Shown here: positions 56,345 to 64,000 of the stretch, in pieces
Layout of the letters: the number at the start of each line of letters is the position of its first letter
How positions within the stretch are numbered: the stretch's first letter is position 1
NCBI GenBank assembly: GCA_016718205.1
Contig: JADKEB010000037.1
Span: 62,001-126,000, forward strand
Direction of reading: 5' to 3'
From: Saprospiraceae bacterium
GTDB lineage: Bacteria > Bacteroidota > Bacteroidia > Chitinophagales > Saprospiraceae
DNA: 64,000 nucleotides
The notes under the pieces: model-generated
Database searches by the model: none
Told to the model about the DNA's origin: nothing
Seen by the model: only the letters and a program-made list of their open reading frames with translations
Program-made: the position numbers and the translations under genes

Positions 56345-56830
56345 TCATTTCTTTGATTTATAGTGATCGTGAAATCCTTCTCCATTCATGATCTTATCGA
56401 TACATTTTTCTATCCTGCTGAATCTTGCTTCTGATCCTTTGGGCTGCGAAATGTAAATGACATATCCTCTCCTTTTACCGGGAGTAAGGGCATAAAATGC
56501 ATCTCTAAGTGAAGGTAGTTCATCAAATTTATCTTCCAATTCTGATGGTACAGGCTCAATATCTTTTTTGAATTCTACCTTAACTCCACTCTCCTCGATA
56601 GCTATAGCTTCTATGATGTATTCCTTGATTATGGATGATAACTCCACAATACGATCTACGGATGTAAACCTTATGATACGGGCAGATTGAACATTTTCAC
56701 CTTGTTTTTCAAGAATGTGGTGTGTGCCTTTGAGTAAATACATACTTGATTGATCTACAATTAATAATGACTTAATATACAATTCATTTTGAGTTAATAT
56801 TCGCCAACTACTTTTATAAAAATTAGTCAT
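56345..56830 (-). CDS. YdeI/OmpD-associated-like protein, possibly N-terminally shortened
   Basis: The 161-aa protein has the family's C-terminal block SLRDAFYALTPGKRRGYVIY, QPKGSEARFSRIEKC and the middle region NVQSARIIRF. The N-terminal DUF1801-like half, usually about 75 residues, is only 45 long here. So a deletion is likely, though the frame is open. Starts at ATG 56830; convergent with the pyruvate kinase gene. Confidence 0.65.
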   Translation of the reverse strand: MTNFYKSSWRILTQNELYIKSLLIVDQSSMYLLKGTHHILEKQGENVQSARIIRFTSVDRIVELSSIIKEYIIEAIAIEESGVKVEFKKDIEPVPSELEDKFDELPSLRDAFYALTPGKRRGYVIYISQPKGSEARFSRIEKCIDKIMNGEGFHDHYKSKK

Positions 56831-56831
56831 T

Positions 56832-57035
56832 ATGCCTATTGTAACAAATATAGAGATAGCAGACACTTTGGGTTTGACAAAATTTGGTCCACTGGGAACA
56901 TCGCTTAGAAATGGACTGATGCATATGCTAAGTATTTCAGACTTAAACAAGATATATGATACCTACTCCTATTTACTTAAACCTGATATTTTTCCCCATA
57001 CTTCTTGCAACATTTGTGCTATTCTTTCCACTTAA
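56832..57035 (+). pseudogene. N-terminal remnant of a lysophospholipid acyltransferase
   Basis: ATG 56832 gives MPIVTNIEIADTLGLTKFGP, GTSLRNGLMHMLSISDLNKI and a run YDTYSYLLKPDIF, matching the start of the same acyltransferase family as the piece at 54570-54786. It stops after 67 codons, before the catalytic HxxxxD motif. Same strand as the C-terminal piece but downstream of it. Confidence 0.7.
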
Positions 57036-57526
57036 ATTATCATTAGATTTATAAAAATCAGATAGTCTGACCATTATACAATAATAAAAAGATGAATTAA
57101 TCATATTTTTTTTAAAAATTTTAATATCTTTTAAAAAATAAAATTACCTTTGTGTCATCATTTGTAGAATAGTTTTAATTGATTGAGTTCTCTAACTTGT
57201 TAAATTAAAATCTATAATGTATTTATTGATAAAGAAATTAGATAGTGTCCGACTTAGCTGATTGATATTAATGCCTTGAAAATAAGACAATTTACAATCA
57301 CTGATTTGCAATCAAAATTACTTTAAGTTTTAGATCAATAGAATACCAATACAGTTTTACCCCAATTTCCAAAAAATAAATACCAGAATCTCTTACTTGA
57401 GTAAATAAATTATTGCCCATAGATATCAGGCAATTGATAAAAAAACTCAAAATAGATATTCGGTTTGATGACAAAGTGATTTTATCAGATTGTCATATTC
57501 TTTAACGAACTTAAAATCAATGACAT
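57036..57526. other. Long leader region before the PorP/SprF gene
   Basis: No gene. TACCTTTG at 57145-57152 is a good -7 box 375 bases before the PorP start, which would leave a long untranslated leader if used. The rest is very AT-rich with no clear hairpin. Confidence 0.45.
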
Positions 57527-58549
57527 ATGCATAGTTCATTACTAAAATTTTTGTTTACAATATTCTGTATGTACACGATCCAATCCACTGGGTCTGCGCA
57601 GGATATTCATTACAGTCAGTTTTATAATTCACCGCAAAATCTAAATCCTGCCCAAACAGGCATGTTTAATGGTGACCATAGATTCATTGCCAGTCATCGC
57701 AGCCAGTGGCGATTTGTACCTGTACCATGGACCACTTTCAGTGGTGCATATGACAAAAACATTACTCCTTATGGTAATGAAAAAAATTTCTACGGCCTTG
57801 GTTTTAATCTGAATTATGACAAACAGGGTGATTCCAGATTAAACCTCATTAATTTGGGTCTAAACGGGGCCATACATCGTATGATCAACCAAAAGAATGT
57901 TCTTAGTCTAGGACTGGGAATAGGATTTGCCACAAGAGGATTTGATACAAAATCGCTCAGGTGGGACAAACAGTGGAATGGTGATATTTTTAATACCGGA
58001 TTGTCCAGTCAGGAGCCTTTTGAATCAACAGAAAGAATCAATTATTTTGAAACCGGACTCGGAGTCAACTATAGGTATCAGAAATCCGCAAGGACAAACC
58101 TGGACCTGGGTATCGGAGCGATACACCTTATCGAACCGGAAGTATCCTTTAATGGAGAAAAACCTACAAAATTACCGAGAAGGTTTACTTTATCTGGAGT
58201 AGGCAACTTTCAGCTCACTGAAAAGTTGGATCTTCAGTTGCATGCACTACATCAGATTCAAACAAAGTATAATGAGACTGTTTTCGGCGCATTGGGAAAA
58301 ATTCACTTAAATCAAGAACGAGGCAAAGCACTTCAATTACATCTGGGTTTAGGTTACAGGACTTCGGGATCATTTATCCCTACGGTAGCAGCCCAATACA
58401 ATGACTGGTATCTGGGATTCAACCTTGACATGGATAAAACAGGTTATAATACCGCATTGAATACAAGTCGTGGAGCATATGAACTTCACCTTAGATACAT
58501 CATTAAAAATGTAAAGCCATTTAAGTTTAAAAACTGTATGATTCTTTAA
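57527..58549 (+). CDS. PorP/SprF-family type IX secretion membrane protein
   Basis: The 340-aa protein has a signal peptide and the family start IHYSQFYNSPQNLNPAQTGM, then FNGDHRFIASHRSQWR and barrel strands. SprF/PorP proteins sit in the outer membrane and help the partner surface protein leave through the type IX system. The OmpA and PKD genes follow. Confidence 0.93.
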   Translation: MHSSLLKFLFTIFCMYTIQSTGSAQDIHYSQFYNSPQNLNPAQTGMFNGDHRFIASHRSQWRFVPVPWTTFSGAYDKNITPYGNEKNFYGLGFNLNYDKQGDSRLNLINLGLNGAIHRMINQKNVLSLGLGIGFATRGFDTKSLRWDKQWNGDIFNTGLSSQEPFESTERINYFETGLGVNYRYQKSARTNLDLGIGAIHLIEPEVSFNGEKPTKLPRRFTLSGVGNFQLTEKLDLQLHALHQIQTKYNETVFGALGKIHLNQERGKALQLHLGLGYRTSGSFIPTVAAQYNDWYLGFNLDMDKTGYNTALNTSRGAYELHLRYIIKNVKPFKFKNCMIL

Positions 58550-58599
58550 TATTTAATTGATTATACATTATCTTAAATAATAATATAAAAAATAAATTT

Positions 58600-60987
58600 A
58601 TGAGTAAGATAAAATTTTTATTTCTATTTATCGCTTTTTTTGTGTTTTGTGGATTACAGGCTCAATCAAAAAAAGCATTTCTTGTAGAAGCTGAGAAAGC
58701 ATTTGCAGAAAAAAACTATCATGGAGCTTTGGTTTATTTTGATGAAGCTTTGGCATATGATAAGACCGATGCAGCGATCATGTACAAAACTGCAGAATCG
58801 GCCAGACTGTACACTGCGTATGGATATGCCGCATCAAAATATCATGAGTTACTTGATACCATTAAGAGCAATCAATATCCTGATGCTGTATTCAGATTGG
58901 GCGAAATGTACCACAAATTGGGCATGTATGACAAGGCATCCATGTATTACAATCAGTATTTGTCTGAGTATGCTAATGACAATCAGCAACTGACCGGTGA
59001 ATCCAGAAAAAATATTGCTGCTGTCAATAAAGCTAAAAGTCTTAGTCAAAATCCCGATCCCAACTTTAAAGTGGAGCTGATGGGCGAAGACATCAATACG
59101 ACAGATGCAGATTTTGCAGCATCCGATCATAAAGGGACCATGTATTTTAGTAGCCTGAGATTTGAGTCGAAATCAAAAAACCTTAAGTATAAGCAGATAG
59201 CCAAGACCCTCATGAAAAAATCAGAAATGTCGCCTGAATTTGTTGGTCTCAATACTACACACGCCGACAGATCTGTTGCTAATTTTGCATTTAACGATGC
59301 GGGAAATAAGGTTTATTACAGCATTTGCGATTATGCTAATGGTTGGACACAATCATGCGAAATCTATGTTTCAGACATCGATCAAAATGGTAATCTAACA
59401 AACGAAACCAAAATTGGCGAAGCAGTAAATCAAATAGGCTCAAGCAATACACAGCCTTATCCCGGCATTCATCTGACATCCGGCAAAGAAGGTTTGTATT
59501 TTGTATCTGATCGTCCCGGAGGATCCGGAGGAAGAGATATATGGTTCAGTGCCATGGAAAACAATACCTACACTTCAGCATCTCCTGTAAAGGAAATCAA
59601 TACCGATAAAGATGAAATCACTCCATTTTATCATAAAGCATCATCCACCCTGTATTTCAGTTCTGAAGGCAGGGAAGGGTATGGTGGCATGGATGTGTAT
59701 AGTATTCCTTCCAGCAGTCCTGACATCACCCTCTTGCCTCCTCCTGTGAACACAAGCATGAATGATATGTACTATTATGTCAATCCTGAGGGCACACAAG
59801 GATATCTTACCTCAAACAGGACGGGCTTTTACAACCAGTTTACTTCATATGAAGCCTGCTGTATGGACATTTACACTGTAAAAATCGATAATAAAATTGA
59901 GTTAGATGTATATACATTGCTTTATCCTGATGGTACCGACCTGACCGGCACTACTATATGCCTGTACGACGAAGATACTGGCAAACTCATCCAATGTCTG
60001 ACCAATACAGATTTGGAAAATAAAAAATCATTTATACTTGCACCAAACAAAAATTATAAAATCACTGCTACGAAAGATGGGTATACTACTGCAATGGAAA
60101 GATTCAGTACCAATAGTACTGATAAAAAATTAGTAAAAAAGCTTTACTTAGAACCCGAAAAACTCAGACTTGAAGTCTTCACATTTGACGAGAATACGAG
60201 AAAGGAGCTCATCGGAACCACTGTGACACTTATTGATCTTACTGATGGTAGTGTAAAAGAAATAGTAATCACAAATAATACATCCAATGATTTCAAATTT
60301 GATGTGGTGAAAGGGCGTCAATACAAATTGACAGCATCAAAACCAGGTTATTCTTCTGTTTCCGAGACATTTAATACAAACAATGCCACCGGTGTCATCC
60401 GGAAAAATCTGTATCTACCATCTATGTTGCCATTATCTTTGTATTTTGACAATGATTATCCAAATCCAAGGAGTAATTCACCATCCACTAAGTTATTATA
60501 TATCCCTCTTGCAACTGATTATCTGGCAAAAGAAGGTGAATATATCTCCAATTATACCCAACCTTTGTCAGGTGTAGAAAAAGATGCCGCAACTAAAGAT
60601 TTGAGTATGTTTTTCCTAAATGATGTAAACCGAAGCAGAGAAAGATTGATAGATGTATGCAGATACCTGCAGTCAGCATTGGATAGTGGTGAAAAAGTTG
60701 AGTTGGAGATCAAAGGTTTTGCTTCGCCCAGAGCTAAGACAGATTACAATAAAACGCTAAGTAAAAGACGTATCAAGTCTGTAGTAAACGAATTGATCGC
60801 ATATAATAATGGCGTATTGAAATCATACCTTAAGAACAAATCACTATTTTTCAAGGATGTTTCCTATGGTGAAGAAGCCGCTAAGTCTGGATTGTCAGAC
60901 AATCTGGATGACCGAAGAAATTCTGTCTATTACATAGGAGCAGCCAAAGAGAGACGTGTAGAATTATTGAGAATAAACATTAAATAA
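58600..60987 (+). CDS. OmpA-family protein with TPR, PD40 and carboxypeptidase-like domains
   Basis: The 795-aa protein has a signal peptide, a TPR part (about 25-145), PD40 propeller repeats (160-375; GLYFVSDRPGGSGGRDIWFS, TLYFSSEGREGYGGMDVY), two regulatory beta domains (435-610) and a degenerate OmpA end (690-790; LEIKGFASPRAKTDYNKTLS, RRIKSV). This matches PorE-like proteins that link type IX components to peptidoglycan. The gene is 50 bases after the PorP/SprF gene, so probably one operon. Confidence 0.9.
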   Translation: MSKIKFLFLFIAFFVFCGLQAQSKKAFLVEAEKAFAEKNYHGALVYFDEALAYDKTDAAIMYKTAESARLYTAYGYAASKYHELLDTIKSNQYPDAVFRLGEMYHKLGMYDKASMYYNQYLSEYANDNQQLTGESRKNIAAVNKAKSLSQNPDPNFKVELMGEDINTTDADFAASDHKGTMYFSSLRFESKSKNLKYKQIAKTLMKKSEMSPEFVGLNTTHADRSVANFAFNDAGNKVYYSICDYANGWTQSCEIYVSDIDQNGNLTNETKIGEAVNQIGSSNTQPYPGIHLTSGKEGLYFVSDRPGGSGGRDIWFSAMENNTYTSASPVKEINTDKDEITPFYHKASSTLYFSSEGREGYGGMDVYSIPSSSPDITLLPPPVNTSMNDMYYYVNPEGTQGYLTSNRTGFYNQFTSYEACCMDIYTVKIDNKIELDVYTLLYPDGTDLTGTTICLYDEDTGKLIQCLTNTDLENKKSFILAPNKNYKITATKDGYTTAMERFSTNSTDKKLVKKLYLEPEKLRLEVFTFDENTRKELIGTTVTLIDLTDGSVKEIVITNNTSNDFKFDVVKGRQYKLTASKPGYSSVSETFNTNNATGVIRKNLYLPSMLPLSLYFDNDYPNPRSNSPSTKLLYIPLATDYLAKEGEYISNYTQPLSGVEKDAATKDLSMFFLNDVNRSRERLIDVCRYLQSALDSGEKVELEIKGFASPRAKTDYNKTLSKRRIKSVVNELIAYNNGVLKSYLKNKSLFFKDVSYGEEAAKSGLSDNLDDRRNSVYYIGAAKERRVELLRINIK

Positions 60988-61014
60988 ACTGATTATTTTA
61001 AAAATAAATTTCAA

Positions 61015-64000
61015 ATGATGAAAAGTTTTAATATAATTGTAAAAACTGTTGTGTTTTTGCTGGTTAGTCTGGCAACAGCACATAAAGTGGATGCAACTCA
61101 CATTATCGGCGGAGATATCACTTACCGATACGTCAGCGGAAATCAGTATGAGATTACTCTGACTTTAAGAAGAGATTGTGCTTTAGGACAAGTAGATTTT
61201 GACAACCCCGCTTCTGTTGGTATATTTTCAGGTGTGAGCAATGCGCTCATCAGTGAAATCAGACTACCATTCATCTCCAGTGATACTATTGGAAAGACCC
61301 TGAGTAATGCCTGCGGAGTGGAAGGATTGGGAGTATGCGTGCAAGCGACAACTTACAAAACCATTGTAGATTTGCCATCTATACCCGGTGGATACATCAT
61401 TGCATATCAGCGTTGCTGCAGAAACAGCAGCCTGAATAATGTGATCAATCCGCTTGAATCAGGGTCTACAGAATGGATTGCCATCACTGAAGAAGCCCTT
61501 GCATTGAAGAATAGTTCACCTAGGTTTATAACATGGCCGGATGTCTATATTTGTGCCAACAAGCCACTGATATTTAATCATTCAGCTTCAGATACTGATG
61601 GTGACTCTTTAGTGTATAAAATCTGTAATCCTTTTGATGGGGCATCATTTCAATTTCCTCAACCACAACCACCCGCTAGTCCACCTTATAATCTTTTACA
61701 GTTCAAAAGCCCCTACTCCATAAGTGATTTGATGGGAGGTGTCCCATTGCAAATCAATCCGAATTCCGGCATCATAACAGCTAATCCAAACCTTGTTGGC
61801 CAGTTTCTTATAGGCATATGTGTCGAAGAATACAGGAATGGCAGATTAATATCCACTGTAAGAAGAGATTTTCAGTACAATGTACGAATATGCCTACCAC
61901 CAATCATCGTAAACTTTACCCCGGAAGTCAATGACCCTTGCGACAGTCTTTCCTACGCCTTTAAAAATAATACAGAAAACGGCAATACATACGAATGGAA
62001 TTTTAATTATCCATCAACAGACCCAAGATTCCTTTCAACAGCTCAAAATCCCACTTTTAAATTTTCTGAGCCTGGCAATTATAAAGTTCGGTTATTGGCA
62101 AGATCTTCCACGGGTGCGTGTGACAGCAGCCTTATAAAGGAAATAGTTGTAAAAAATGGAGGCAATTTTCCGATTTCACCTCTTGCTAAAAGAACAGTGG
62201 AGCTATGTACCGGTACTTCATTTGATATATTTGCAAAAGTGGACACCACCAATAAATATACATGGGCACCAACCTCTGGCTTAGACCTTTCCAATCCTTC
62301 CAACCCAAGATTTGTAGGGACACAATCAACAAAATACAGTGTGACCATCACCAATAAAAACGGCTGTTTTATCAAAGACAGTTTGGATGTAAAAGTGCTG
62401 GATAAAACACCTCCACTGGTTATCACGGGAGACAAAAATGTATGTTCAGATGCCAATCTAAGCGTGGCTGGTGGCAACGGAAGTTTTGAATGGAGTAGTA
62501 CGAGAGATTTCAAAACTATTTTAAGTTCGGCATCAAATCTTAAGGTAAAATTAAATGCAATCATCACTACATTTTATGTAAGAACTGTAAATGGTGCCTG
62601 CGGGAATAGCCTTGACTCCATCGAAGTGATCGATCAATCCATTGATATTTCTATACCGCCCTCTAATTCATTTTGTAAAAATGGGCCTAAAGCCATAACA
62701 ATAATCAATAATATAATTACTCATAACCTTACGTGGACATTTAGTGACCCTCGCGTACTATCTGCAACTGGAAATGTCATCACCATAAAACTAAATAGTA
62801 ATGACACTACATCGTTTGATATCAAAGGGTCAGTAAAAAATCAGTTTGGCTGTATCAAAGATATCATTATCCCAATAAGTGTAACCATACCAAAGCCTGT
62901 GACATTTTCGGCAGTGCTGGAGTCTTGTAAAGATTATGCTATGTGTTTTGCGACAACAGGTACCTTTGACGGGAATTTACGTTGGAATTTCGGAACAGGA
63001 CTTGCAAAAGATACGCTTGTCATGCGTGCCCCATGTTTTAAATATGAAAAACCGGGTACTTACACCATAACTGTTCAAAATGTTGGTACAGAGTGTCCAT
63101 TTGATAATGTGACCAGCCAGATAATTGTGCCCGAAATCGGTGATTCGACCGTAAAAGTGACGGTTAAAAATGATGTGTGTGCAGGTGACAAAAATGTTTG
63201 TTTTACTATTATCGGAAAATATACAGGAAAGTTGTTATGGAATTTCGGCGACCCTGCAAGTGGCAACTCCAATACTTCTGATTTGGCTGCTCCATGCCAT
63301 TTGTATTCGTCCTATGGCACATATACCATTACTTTAAGAAATCCGGATACAGTTTGTCCTTTCAAGGAAGTGAAGGAAACGATTACGATCATTGAAAAAT
63401 TTAAAATAAATCCCATTGCCGATCAGGTAGTGTGTGAAGGCAGTGAAGTCACTTTGACAGCCACATCCAATGGAACGGGAGCCACGTATACATGGACAGA
63501 TCAGACCGGAAAGGTCTTAGGCTCTGGTCCGACTTTAAAAGTCAAACCGATGAGCACCACGGATATCCTGTTAAAAGGTACCAATGGTAATGGCTGCCAG
63601 GATTCCATAAGAACAAAGATCAGCATTTTCAAATTTGATTATACTGTCGATCTTCCCGCCATTATTTGTCCTCGTACTGACTATCAGATCAAGATCAATA
63701 TAAGTAATCCACAAAATTACACCTTTGTATGGTCTCCGTCAGAACTCATCGTCAGTGGAGGAACAACACATCAGCCTATGGTAAGTGCACAAACCGGTAA
63801 ATCTTTGAGTGTAGTCATCACAGACAAAACTACAGGATGTAAAGAAACCAGAAATATCACACCAGATGTGAAAAGCCCGGTTGTAGCCACTTTTACGGGA
63901 AAATTCTGTGCCAATCAGCAATCCGTGCTCACCCTCAATATAAGTAACCCGAATGACTATACCTACACATGGAGCCCGGCATCAGCCATAGTTTCAGGAG
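61015..64000 (+). CDS. Giant PKD-type surface protein, C-terminus beyond the window
   Basis: The frame from ATG 61015 stays open to base 64000 (about 995 codons). A signal peptide (1-28) is followed by THIIGGDITYRYVSGNQYEI, a common N-terminal domain of such proteins. Then come many PKD/Ig-like repeats with WNF and YTW cores (TYEWNFNY, KYTWAPTSGL, TYTWSPASAI). It resembles SprB-like adhesins that carry a type IX C-terminal tag. The end is outside the window, so the tag is not shown. Second ATG at 61018. Confidence 0.88.
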   Translation, partial: MMKSFNIIVKTVVFLLVSLATAHKVDATHIIGGDITYRYVSGNQYEITLTLRRDCALGQVDFDNPASVGIFSGVSNALISEIRLPFISSDTIGKTLSNACGVEGLGVCVQATTYKTIVDLPSIPGGYIIAYQRCCRNSSLNNVINPLESGSTEWIAITEEALALKNSSPRFITWPDVYICANKPLIFNHSASDTDGDSLVYKICNPFDGASFQFPQPQPPASPPYNLLQFKSPYSISDLMGGVPLQINPNSGIITANPNLVGQFLIGICVEEYRNGRLISTVRRDFQYNVRICLPPIIVNFTPEVNDPCDSLSYAFKNNTENGNTYEWNFNYPSTDPRFLSTAQNPTFKFSEPGNYKVRLLARSSTGACDSSLIKEIVVKNGGNFPISPLAKRTVELCTGTSFDIFAKVDTTNKYTWAPTSGLDLSNPSNPRFVGTQSTKYSVTITNKNGCFIKDSLDVKVLDKTPPLVITGDKNVCSDANLSVAGGNGSFEWSSTRDFKTILSSASNLKVKLNAIITTFYVRTVNGACGNSLDSIEVIDQSIDISIPPSNSFCKNGPKAITIINNIITHNLTWTFSDPRVLSATGNVITIKLNSNDTTSFDIKGSVKNQFGCIKDIIIPISVTIPKPVTFSAVLESCKDYAMCFATTGTFDGNLRWNFGTGLAKDTLVMRAPCFKYEKPGTYTITVQNVGTECPFDNVTSQIIVPEIGDSTVKVTVKNDVCAGDKNVCFTIIGKYTGKLLWNFGDPASGNSNTSDLAAPCHLYSSYGTYTITLRNPDTVCPFKEVKETITIIEKFKINPIADQVVCEGSEVTLTATSNGTGATYTWTDQTGKVLGSGPTLKVKPMSTTDILLKGTNGNGCQDSIRTKISIFKFDYTVDLPAIICPRTDYQIKINISNPQNYTFVWSPSELIVSGGTTHQPMVSAQTGKSLSVVITDKTTGCKETRNITPDVKSPVVATFTGKFCANQQSVLTLNISNPNDYTYTWSPASAIVSG

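Noticed and set aside
1..64000. A complete new defence or toxin system
   Set aside because: I looked for paired nucleases, reverse transcriptases, CRISPR arrays, restriction enzymes and toxin-antitoxin pairs and saw none with supporting motifs. The DUF4143 ATPase is the only candidate and stands alone.

Overview
The window looks like a chromosomal segment from a member of the Bacteroidota, most likely a Saprospiraceae-like organism. The evidence is an AT-rich composition, promoters of the Bacteroidota type (TTTG, about 20 bases, TAnnTTTG), almost no Shine-Dalgarno sequences, many lipoprotein signals, a FecI/FecR pair, and a PorP/SprF gene followed by an OmpA/TPR/PD40 gene and a giant PKD-type protein, which is the usual layout of a type IX secretion/gliding surface-protein locus. 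No tRNA, rRNA or CRISPR array was seen. Assignment below phylum level is inference.

Layout. 1-12 kb: truncated FecR and its ECF sigma factor, yajC, purM, a CBS protein, a one-domain asparaginase, a large GT2 membrane protein coupled to recR, tatC, an hscA-like Hsp70 and an OmpA lipoprotein. 12-15.7 kb: a damaged stretch with a homopolymer block that looks like sequence error, then a dgkA - membrane protein - winged-helix regulator - creD operon in which creD and the membrane protein carry many frame changes. 15.7-26 kb: an AAA/DUF4143 ATPase with a striking operator array, a 2OG-Fe(II) oxygenase, a SCO/cytochrome c group, a kinase-like unknown, an ABC-F protein and a GH130-glycosyltransferase pair. 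26-44 kb: mostly housekeeping genes (YtxH protein, GT4, DUF819 plus M14 amidohydrolase, ECF sigma/anti-sigma-like, OFA transporter, carbonic anhydrase, transglutaminase, yceD-rpmF, ridA, CorC/HlyC, rimK plus a second M14 hydrolase, UMF1 MFS).

44-57 kb is an accessory region of small envelope and stress genes. It holds gene remnants and two inverted copies of a ~265-bp element with terminal inverted repeats (MITE-like). 57-64 kb is the PorP/SprF - OmpA - PKD surface locus, which runs off the right edge.

Two features stand out. First, at least four genes have kept their beginning and their end but lost the middle (27.5, 48.8 and 50.4 kb, plus a methyltransferase-VOC joint at 32.2 kb), and an acyltransferase is left as two end fragments in swapped order around a pyruvate kinase. 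Second, three 12-bp palindromes spaced exactly 32 bp apart lie upstream of the ATPase gene, one of them inside its promoter spacer. I do not see a clear new defence or mobile system. The best leads are the operator array, the repeat family with paired inverted copies, the kinase-like protein and an unusual pyruvate kinase.
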